Below are positions 57,959-64,000 of a DNA stretch of 64,000 nt, in pieces. Below the pieces are notes generated by a model. It did not search any database and was not told the DNA's origin. It saw only the letters and a list, made by a program, of their open reading frames with translations. The stretch covers positions 3,162,001-3,226,000 of the forward strand of contig NZ_FNRT01000002.1 of assembly GCF_900105585.1 (NCBI RefSeq), read 5' to 3'. The position numbers were made by a program, and so were the translations under genes. How positions within the stretch are numbered: position 1 is the first letter of the stretch; each line of letters starts with the position of its first letter. Origin of the DNA: Nocardioides exalbidus (lineage in GTDB: Bacteria; Actinomycetota; Actinomycetes; Propionibacteriales; Nocardioidaceae).

Positions 57959-59548
57959 ATGCACCCCCACCCCCTGTTGAAGTCCTGCGCGGCGATGCTC
58001 ACCGCCACCCTCACCCTGACCCTCGGAGCGACGGTCGCCGCCGCCGCCCCGACGTACGCCGACAGCACTCCGGCGACCTCGACCGACGCACAGGTCGCGA
58101 AGGACGCGCTGGCCGCGGCCGAGGCGGCCGTGTCCGGCGACGTGGCCGCCTCCGCCGACGAGAGGACCGACCTGACGCTCGCGATGCGCGACCTCTTCGT
58201 CGCGAAGGACTCGCTGCGCGGCGCCGACCGGGCGAGCGCCGAGCGCCTGCTCGCGCGCCCGACCACCCCGCCGGACGATCCGGACGACCCGCGCGACATC
58301 TACTACGGACCCGACGCCGACCTGCAGACGCAGTGCAGCGCGAGCTTCTGCCTGCACTGGGTCGAGGAGGGCGTGCACGCCACGACGCCCGCGTTCGCGG
58401 CGACCGCCTTCGACACCATCGCGCACGTCGCGAACGTCTACGCCGAGGCCGGCTTCAAGCGTCCGCTGCGCGACGCCGGGCAGGAGGGCGACACCCGGAT
58501 GGACTTCTACCTCGGCGACATCGACTCCGTCGGCGCCCTGGGCTACTGCCGCTCCGACGCGGACGGCCCGGTCGTCGGCAGCGCCTGGTACGCCTACTGC
58601 GGCTTCGACAACGACTACGCCAGCACTCCGTGGCTGTCCCCGACGGCGGCGCTCCAGATCACCGTCGCCCACGAGTACTTCCACGCCGTCCAGTTCGCCT
58701 ACGACGCCGAGGACGACGGCTGGCTGATGGAGTCCACGGCCACGGCGATGGAGGACGTCCTCTACACCGACGTCAACGACAACGCGTTCTTCCTCAACTA
58801 CGGCCAGATGGGCGACCCCGACTACCTCGGCTACCCGCTCGCCGGGCCGTCGACGAGCCTCGACACCTTCGACCTCAACGCCTACGGCAACTGGGGCTTC
58901 TGGCGCTTCCTCACGGAGAAGTACGACGACACGACCGCCGGCGTGCCCAACCTCGTGCGCCAGGTGTGGGAGGCGCTCGACACCACCAGGGGCACCAACA
59001 CCCGGTTCTCGCTGCAGGCGATCGACAAGGTCCTCGCCGCCCGCGGCACCTCGACGCCCGAGCAGTACGTCGCCTTCGCGGACGCGAACCAGCACCCCGC
59101 CGACTCCTACGGCGAGGCCGTCGCGCAGGCGTACCCGACCGCCCCGAACACCCTCGCCACGCTGCAGCTCACGAGGAAGAAGCCGGTCGCCGCGCACCGC
59201 GTGACGCTCGACCACCTCACCAGCGCGACCGGCGAGGTCCTCCCGTTCGCGGGCAGCAGGTGGCTCACGGTCGCGGTCGACCTCGGTCGGTCGACGCCGG
59301 TCCGCGCAGTCGTGACGGTGCACCGGACCGACGGCAGCACCTCGACGTCGTACGTCCGCACCACCAAGCAGGGCCACGGCGTCGCGGTCGTGCCGTTCTC
59401 GCCCACGAAGGTCGCGTCGGTCGAGGTGACGCTGGCCCACGGCGGCACCCGGATGACCGGCTGCGGTGGCGGCAGCGTCCAGGCGTGCGGCGGCACCAGC
59501 CCCGACGACGGGCTGGTCGCGCAGGTCGGCTACCTCGCGGTGGGCTGA
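57959..59548 (+). CDS. secreted metalloprotease, MXAN_6640-like
   Basis: 529 residues. Signal peptide KSCAAMLTATLTLTLGATVA, cleavage near AAAAPTY. The zinc motif HEYFH is at 238-242 (TVAHEYFHAVQFAY), with a downstream glutamate E258 in WLMEST. This fits the MXAN_6640 family of putative zinc proteases. A propeptide-like Ala/Asp-rich region lies at about 35-110. C-terminal 150 residues are a beta domain. Cysteines at 126 and 131 may form a short disulfide loop. Substrate unknown. Confidence 0.83.
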   Translation: MHPHPLLKSCAAMLTATLTLTLGATVAAAAPTYADSTPATSTDAQVAKDALAAAEAAVSGDVAASADERTDLTLAMRDLFVAKDSLRGADRASAERLLARPTTPPDDPDDPRDIYYGPDADLQTQCSASFCLHWVEEGVHATTPAFAATAFDTIAHVANVYAEAGFKRPLRDAGQEGDTRMDFYLGDIDSVGALGYCRSDADGPVVGSAWYAYCGFDNDYASTPWLSPTAALQITVAHEYFHAVQFAYDAEDDGWLMESTATAMEDVLYTDVNDNAFFLNYGQMGDPDYLGYPLAGPSTSLDTFDLNAYGNWGFWRFLTEKYDDTTAGVPNLVRQVWEALDTTRGTNTRFSLQAIDKVLAARGTSTPEQYVAFADANQHPADSYGEAVAQAYPTAPNTLATLQLTRKKPVAAHRVTLDHLTSATGEVLPFAGSRWLTVAVDLGRSTPVRAVVTVHRTDGSTSTSYVRTTKQGHGVAVVPFSPTKVASVEVTLAHGGTRMTGCGGGSVQACGGTSPDDGLVAQVGYLAVG

Positions 59549-59561
59549 CCGGGCGAGGGGC

Positions 59562-60089
59562 TCAGAGGCGGAGCACGCGGCCTGCGACCACGAGGTGCAC
59601 CTCGTCGCAGGCCGCGGCGACGCGCTGGTTGACCGTGCCGAGCAGGTCGCGGAAGAGCCGTCCGGAGCGGTGCTCGGGCACCACGCCGAGGCCGACCTCG
59701 TTGGTCACCAGGACGACGTCCTGCTCGCACGCGTGCAGGGCGTCGACCACCTCGTCCGCGCGCCCGACCACGAGCCCGAGCGCGACGTCGTTGTCCGCCT
59801 CCCACGCGCCGGCCTCGTCGACGACGGCGGTGAGCCACGTGCCGAGGCAGTCGATGAGGACGGGCACCTCGGCGGAGCGAATCGCACCGGCGAGGTCGCG
59901 GGACTCCACGGTCGTCCACGAGTCGGGGCGGCGCGCGCGGTGCGCGTCGATGCGTGCGGCCCAGTCGGGATCAGTCTCCACGTCGGGCGAGGGACCCGCG
60001 GCGACGTAGGTGGCCGGCTCGTCGCCGAGCAGCGCCTCGGCATGCGTCGACTTGCCGGACCGTACGCCGCCCGTGACCAGGATCCGCAT
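59562..60089 (-). CDS. cobU: adenosylcobinamide kinase / guanylyltransferase
   Basis: 175 residues. Phosphorylates and then guanylylates adenosylcobinamide in late cobalamin assembly. P-loop TGGVRSGKSTHAE at about 6-18, the RRPDSWTTVES histidine/Arg region and VLVTNEVGLGVVPEH, all typical CobU. A 38-nt gap separates it from cobS. The gene set cobTSU completes the nucleotide loop of the vitamin; no cobalt insertion genes are in the window. Confidence 0.94.
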   Translation of the reverse strand: MRILVTGGVRSGKSTHAEALLGDEPATYVAAGPSPDVETDPDWAARIDAHRARRPDSWTTVESRDLAGAIRSAEVPVLIDCLGTWLTAVVDEAGAWEADNDVALGLVVGRADEVVDALHACEQDVVLVTNEVGLGVVPEHRSGRLFRDLLGTVNQRVAAACDEVHLVVAGRVLRL

Positions 60090-60127
60090 GACGCGATCCT
60101 GTCAGAGCAGGGAAGTCCTGACGGCCC

Positions 60128-60904
60128 TCACACCGTGGCGGCGGCCAGCACGAGGACGGCGAACGAGACCTCCACGGCGGCGCCCAGCACGTCACCCGTG
60201 ATCCCGCCGAGGCGGCGTACGCACCTCATCAGCAGCGCGACGACCGCGGCCACCATCAGCACGAGTCCGGCGAGGGTGGGCCACGCGGATCCCAGCGCGT
60301 CGCCCGCGAGCGCCACCGCGACCCCACCCACCACGAGCGAGGCGACGGCGGCCACGACGGGCACGGCGCCGATGTGGGTCGCGCCCAGTCCGTCCGCCCG
60401 GGCGGCCGGGACGCCACGCACGCAGGCGACGGCCAGGCAGGCGCGTGACGCGCAGACCAGCAGCGCCACGGCGAGCCATCCGTGCTCGTGCCGGACGACG
60501 GCGGTCAGCCCGGCGGCCTGGAGGCTCGCGACGAGCACGACCGCGACGACGCCGGCCGGGCCGACGGGACCGGTGCGCATCACCTCGAGCGAGCGCTCGC
60601 GGGAGTACGACGCGGTGAGCCCGTCGGCGGTGTCCGCGAGCCCGTCCCAGTGGAAGGCGCGGGTGCCGAGGGCGAGCGCCAGCACCACGACGTAGGCCGT
60701 CGCGAGGGGCGGCAGGTCGATCCACTCGCCGACCAGCACGACCAGGCCCGCGACGACGCCGAGCGGCAGGGCGGCGACCGGCGCGAGCGCCATCGCGAGC
60801 CCGGCCACCGACCGGTCGACGCGCGAGGGCATCGGGACCCGGAACGCGGTGAGGGTGCCGGTGGCCAGCAGCCACGCTTCGCGGCCGAGATCGAGGCCGG
60901 GCAT
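60128..60904 (-). CDS. cobS: adenosylcobinamide-GDP ribazoletransferase
   Basis: 258 residues from the ATG at 60904, which overlaps the cobT stop by one base (TGATG). A longer start is out of keeping with the family. Multi-pass membrane protein with opening REAWLLATGTLTAFRVPMPS, metal-binding HWDGLADTADGLTA and a C-terminal RRLGGITGDVLGA. Joins GDP-cobinamide to ribazole at the membrane. Confidence 0.94.
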   Translation of the reverse strand: MPGLDLGREAWLLATGTLTAFRVPMPSRVDRSVAGLAMALAPVAALPLGVVAGLVVLVGEWIDLPPLATAYVVVLALALGTRAFHWDGLADTADGLTASYSRERSLEVMRTGPVGPAGVVAVVLVASLQAAGLTAVVRHEHGWLAVALLVCASRACLAVACVRGVPAARADGLGATHIGAVPVVAAVASLVVGGVAVALAGDALGSAWPTLAGLVLMVAAVVALLMRCVRRLGGITGDVLGAAVEVSFAVLVLAAATV

Positions 60905-61944
60905 CAGGACGGCATGATCTCCGACAGCAGGGCCACGTCGCGGAGCACGGCGACGCCGGAGCGCAGCACCGGGAGCGCGGCGACCGCGCCGGAGCCCTCG
61001 CCGAGGCGCATGCCGACGTCGAGCAGGGGCTCGAGGTCGAGCGACTTCAGCGCGTGGGCCTGGGCGGGCTCGGTGGAGCGATGGCCGGCGAGCCACCAGG
61101 CGGACGCACCCGGGGCGATCGCCTCGGCGACGACGGCGCAGGCGACCGACATCAGGCCGTCGAGGAGGACGGGCACGCCGCGGCGCGAGGACTCGACCAG
61201 GAACCCGACGGTCGCCGCCAGGTCGGCGCTGCCGAGGGCGGCCAGCCCGTCGACCGGGTCGTCGGTGCGCCCCTCGACCCGCTGGAGCGCGGTGGCGATG
61301 ACGTCGCGCTTGCGGACCCAGCCGTCGTCGTCGATGCCGGTGCCGCGACCGGTCACCTCGTCGGCGGGCAGGCCGAGCACGGCGGCCACGAGCGCGGCGG
61401 CGGGCGTGGTGTTGCCGATGCCGAGGTCACCCGTCATCAGGAGCTGGGCGCCGTCGTCGACGAGCTCGCCGGCCACGGTCGCGCCGAGCGCCAGCGAGGC
61501 CTCGACCTCCTCGCGCGACAGGGCGTCCTCGAGGTGGATCGCGCCGGAGCCGCGCCGGACCTTGCGGGCGGTCACCTCGGCCGGAAGGTCGGACAGGTCG
61601 GCGTCGACGGCCACGTCGAGGACCGTCACCGAGACTCCGTGCGCCTGCGCCAGGGCGGTCACGCCGGCCTTGCCGGCGACGATCGTGCGGACCATCGCCT
61701 CGGTGATCGCAGCCGGGTAGGCCGACACCCCGTGCGCGGCGACACCATGGTCACCCGCGAACACCACGAGGCGTACGTCGTCGAGCGGGCGCGGCGGCAC
61801 CTCGCCCTGCGCGGCGGCGACCCAGGCGCCGAGCTCACCGACGCGACCGAGCGCCCCCGGGGGAGTGGCCAGTCCGGCCAGGCGCTCGTGGGCGAGCGCG
61901 GCGACGTCGGGCGAGGGGGGCGCGATGCGCGAAGACTTCTCCAT
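60904..61944 (-). CDS. cobT: nicotinate-nucleotide--dimethylbenzimidazole phosphoribosyltransferase
   Basis: 346 residues. Makes alpha-ribazole phosphate for cobalamin. Signatures: VVFAGDHGVAAHGVSAYP, GDLGIGNTTPAAALVAAVLG and the C-terminal MRLGEGSGAVAALPVLRSGV. First gene of cobT-cobS-cobU. The 65-nt upstream region is too short for a cobalamin riboswitch and shows none. Confidence 0.95.
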   Translation of the reverse strand: MEKSSRIAPPSPDVAALAHERLAGLATPPGALGRVGELGAWVAAAQGEVPPRPLDDVRLVVFAGDHGVAAHGVSAYPAAITEAMVRTIVAGKAGVTALAQAHGVSVTVLDVAVDADLSDLPAEVTARKVRRGSGAIHLEDALSREEVEASLALGATVAGELVDDGAQLLMTGDLGIGNTTPAAALVAAVLGLPADEVTGRGTGIDDDGWVRKRDVIATALQRVEGRTDDPVDGLAALGSADLAATVGFLVESSRRGVPVLLDGLMSVACAVVAEAIAPGASAWWLAGHRSTEPAQAHALKSLDLEPLLDVGMRLGEGSGAVAALPVLRSGVAVLRDVALLSEIMPS

Positions 61945-62009
61945 GGCCGGGCCAGAATAGGGCCAGGCCCGGGCGCCGGGAACGGGTCCTGACCTGCGAG
62001 TCTTGCCGC

Positions 62010-62531
62010 GTGCCCGGCCACTCCGTCCTCCAGCTGCCCGTGCCGGCGCTGGAGGAGTGGGTCCGCGCCCGCCACGCGCACTACGACGGCGGCTTCGTGT
62101 CGGCCGACCCGCGCTTCGGCCACGCCCACGTGACGGCGCTGGGACCGTTCGACCCCGACCCGTCGGCGGACGTGCTGGCGGCCGTCGGCGCCATCGCCGC
62201 GGGGACCCCTCCCGTGCGCGTCCGGCTGGAGGAGCTGGCGCAGTTTGCGAGCGGGATCATCCACCTCGTCCCCGACCCCGACGCCCCGCTGCGCGACCTG
62301 ACCGCCCGGCTGGTGGCGGCGTTCCCCGCGTGGCCGCCGTACGACGGCCAGTTCGGCGACGACGTGCGGCCGCACCTGACGCTGGACGCGGCCTCGGCCG
62401 ACGTCGACCTGGCCTCGACCGCGGCACTGCTGGGCGACCTCGTCCCCGTCGACGTGGTGCTCGACCGGCTCCAGCTCGCGTGGTGGGAGTCGGGCGGCTG
62501 CCGGGTGCTGCACGAGTGGTCGCTCGGCTGA
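62010..62531 (+). CDS. 2'-5' RNA ligase / cyclic phosphodiesterase family protein
   Basis: 173 residues, GTG start. Two HxT motifs of the 2H phosphoesterase fold: H40-V-T42 in HAHVTALGP and H122-L-T124 in RPHLTLDA. The family opens or closes 2',3'-cyclic or 2'-5' phosphate bonds in RNA; the physiological substrate is unclear. Start lies 65 nt from divergent cobT. Confidence 0.85.
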   Translation: MPGHSVLQLPVPALEEWVRARHAHYDGGFVSADPRFGHAHVTALGPFDPDPSADVLAAVGAIAAGTPPVRVRLEELAQFASGIIHLVPDPDAPLRDLTARLVAAFPAWPPYDGQFGDDVRPHLTLDAASADVDLASTAALLGDLVPVDVVLDRLQLAWWESGGCRVLHEWSLG

Positions 62532-62566
62532 GGGGGGCGTGAGGGCCGCTGTGCCATGATCGCGCC

Positions 62567-62770
62567 ATGGCTGCATGGGCACACCTCGAGATCACTGTCG
62601 ACGACCAGGGCAACGTGGAGGTCGGCGGCTACAACGCGGACCCGGAGGCGCTCGTCGAGGGCACCGAGTCGTGGGAGGACCTCCTCACCTCGCTCGGCGT
62701 CAACGGCTGGGAGCTGGTGCAGGTGATGCCCGGCGTCGAGACGACGTACTGGTTCAAGCGCCAGGCCTGA
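62567..62770 (+). CDS. small conserved protein, DUF4177-like
   Basis: 67 residues, no signal: AWAHLEITVDDQGNVEVGGY, then SWEDLLTSLGVNGWELVQVM and a last strand TTYWFKRQA. The NGWELVQV segment with a final Tyr/Trp-Phe-Lys strand is the usual DUF4177 pattern. Function unknown. It starts 35 nt after the RNA ligase gene and ends 7 nt before the next start. Confidence 0.8.
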   Translation: MAAWAHLEITVDDQGNVEVGGYNADPEALVEGTESWEDLLTSLGVNGWELVQVMPGVETTYWFKRQA

Positions 62771-62777
62771 TCCGGCC

Positions 62778-63863
62778 GTGACCGACCTCGCCGTCCGCTT
62801 CCGCGAGGCGTCGGCGGCCGCCGAGGCGATCTTCTGGCGGGCGCCCGCCTCGCCGGCGGAGACGTTCCGCGCCCTGGCCGACTTCGCCGAGGAGCACGGC
62901 ATCGAGCGCGACGTCTACGGCGAGCGCGGTGCCGTCGCCCAGCTCGAGGGCGAGGTCGCCGAGCTGCTCGGCAAGCCTGCGGCGGTGTTCTTCCCGAGCG
63001 GGGTGATGGCGCAGCAGGCCACCTTGCGGGCGTGGTGCGACGGCTCCGGCTCGCGCCGGGTGGCGCTGCCCGACCTCTCCCACCTCGTGCACCACGAGCA
63101 GGACGGACCCCGTCGCGTGCTCGGCCTGGAGCTCGAGTGGCTGACCACGGGCCGCGAGACACCCACGGCGGAGTCGCTGGCCAGGATCGGAGGCCGGCTG
63201 GGTGCGGCGATGGTCGAGCTCCCGCTGCGCGACGCCGGCTGCCTGCTCCCGACCTGGGACGAGCTGGTCGCGCTGTCGGCCGCCGCCCGCGAGCGCGGCG
63301 TGCCGCTGCACGCCGACGGTGCCCGGATCTGGGAGTCGGTGCCCCACTGGGGCCGGACCCTGGCCGAGGCGGCGGACCTCGTCGACTCGATGTACGTCTC
63401 GCTCTACAAGGGCCTCGGCTCCTCGAGCGGCGCCCTCGTCGTGTGCCCGGAGGACCTCGCCGGCGAGCTCCGCTCGTGGCGGCAGCGGATGGGCGGCACG
63501 ATCTTCTCGATGACGGCGGCCGCCGTCGGTGGGCTGGTCGGGCTGCGCGAGCACCTGCCGCGCTTCGGCGACTACCGCGCCTGGGCCATCGAGCTCGCGG
63601 CAGCGCTCCACGAGCACGGCATCCGCACCTTCCCCGAGGTGCCCCACATCCCGACCTTCCTCGCCTACGTGCCCGGGACGCCCGACGAGGTCAATGAGCG
63701 GCTCATCGCCTTCGCCGCCGAGCGCGGCACGATGCCGTCGGGCATGTGGCGCCGCGCCGACGTGCCGGGGTGGGTCGAGACCGAGCTGAGCTGCTACGAC
63801 GCGGCGACCGGCCACGATCCGGCCGAGGTCGCCGCCCTGCTGGCCGAGGCCGTCGGGATCTGA
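62778..63863 (+). CDS. threonine aldolase-like PLP enzyme
   Basis: 361 residues, GTG start. Beta-eliminating lyase fold type I: substrate/PLP region DVYGERGAVAQLEGEVAELL, D180 in LHADGARIWES contacting the pyridine nitrogen and the PLP lysine K211 in SLYKGLGSSSGA. Low-specificity threonine aldolases cleave threonine to glycine and acetaldehyde; related lyases act on other amino acids. Precise substrate is inferred from family only. Follows the small protein gene closely. Confidence 0.88.
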   Translation: MTDLAVRFREASAAAEAIFWRAPASPAETFRALADFAEEHGIERDVYGERGAVAQLEGEVAELLGKPAAVFFPSGVMAQQATLRAWCDGSGSRRVALPDLSHLVHHEQDGPRRVLGLELEWLTTGRETPTAESLARIGGRLGAAMVELPLRDAGCLLPTWDELVALSAAARERGVPLHADGARIWESVPHWGRTLAEAADLVDSMYVSLYKGLGSSSGALVVCPEDLAGELRSWRQRMGGTIFSMTAAAVGGLVGLREHLPRFGDYRAWAIELAAALHEHGIRTFPEVPHIPTFLAYVPGTPDEVNERLIAFAAERGTMPSGMWRRADVPGWVETELSCYDAATGHDPAEVAALLAEAVGI

Positions 63864-63895
63864 CGCCGGGCGCTCGGTGGGCCTACATTCCTCCC

Positions 63896-64000
63896 GTGAG
63901 TGCCCAGGCCCCTTCCGCTGTCATCCTGATCCGCGCGACCAGCTTCGTCCCGAACCCCGCGACCGCCGCGGACAACGCCTTCCAGGCCGACGCCCCGGCC
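63896..64000 (+). CDS. CtlX-like arginine/citrulline hydrolase, N-terminal fragment
   Basis: Only 35 codons from a GTG at 63896 are in the window. The text reads SAVILIRATSFVPNPATAAD followed by NAFQ. This resembles the opening of citrulline utilisation hydrolase CtlX and related amidinotransferases (hydrophobic strand, then P..F..N..TA..NAFQ). The rest, including the catalytic Cys-His-Asp, is off the end. It sits 32 nt after the threonine aldolase-like gene, same direction. Confidence 0.6.
   Translation, partial: MSAQAPSAVILIRATSFVPNPATAADNAFQADAPA

Noticed and set aside
61945..62009. Cobalamin riboswitch upstream of cobT
   Set aside because: Only 65 nt separate cobT from the divergent gene, too short, and no B12-box-like sequence is present.

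Overview
The window is a chromosomal segment of a high-GC actinobacterium. The 16S and 23S sequences, the FAS-II gene order, glnA2-glnE, a homodimeric-type AceE, an AhpE-like peroxiredoxin and the DUF3145/DUF3052 proteins all point to Propionibacteriales, most likely Nocardioides or a close relative. No phage, insertion sequence or CRISPR array was seen. It is mostly core chromosome with several small, lineage-specific secreted-protein and signalling loci.

Layout. 1-4.9 kb: end of an rRNA operon (partial 16S, 23S, 5S, strong terminator). 5-7.2 kb: a TPR protein with an RG-rich disordered head, a DUF3145 protein and a small exported protein. 7.2-13.9 kb: the fatty-acid synthase II cluster, read right to left as PucR/FasR-type regulator, fabD, fabH, acpP, fabF, accD6. 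14-20.6 kb: an alpha/beta hydrolase, aceE, and a coupled DUF3052 / acyl-CoA synthetase / peroxiredoxin set. 20.6-24.8 kb: tRNA-Val, then signalling locus 1 (exported acidic protein, frameshifted kinase, OmpR-type regulator, histidine kinase, second acidic exported protein). 24.8-32.8 kb: acyl-CoA ligase, NIF3, zinc-ribbon coiled coil, FUSC membrane protein, YaaA, an RNB-domain nuclease and a second atypical kinase with a short leader ORF. 32.8-33.2 kb: RNase P RNA. 33.2-36.6 kb: transglutaminase / alpha-E / ATP-grasp operon. 36.6-43.1 kb: map, panB, a soluble sugar dehydrogenase, GNAT and nadE. 43.1-48.2 kb: signalling locus 2, a response regulator/histidine kinase pair flanked by two tandem families of small exported proteins. 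48.2-51.2 kb: AbgT-type transporter with an M20 peptidase. 51.3-55.8 kb: glnA2-glnE. 55.8-59.5 kb: a satD/DUF3307 pair under a LexA-like box, a lipoprotein and a secreted metalloprotease. 59.5-61.9 kb: cobU-cobS-cobT. 62-64 kb: 2'-5' RNA ligase-like protein, small protein, threonine aldolase-like enzyme and the start of a CtlX-like hydrolase.

The most interesting material is regulatory. Both two-component systems sit next to 11-nt-spaced direct repeats of the kind OmpR-family regulators bind. Each system has its own repeat word (CTCATCG/CTCACG for system 1, CTTAACC/CTTAGCC for system 2), and each word occurs twice: once before the system's own operon and once before an adjacent exported-protein gene. 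This suggests two compact, self-contained envelope-sensing circuits. Other points of note are a FabD with a C-terminal biotinyl/lipoyl-like domain whose modifiable lysine is an arginine, a LexA-like box over the -35 region of a leaderless satD gene, a pair of CxGC exported paralogues each preceded by an ECF-like promoter, and at least three families of dispersed intergenic palindromes.
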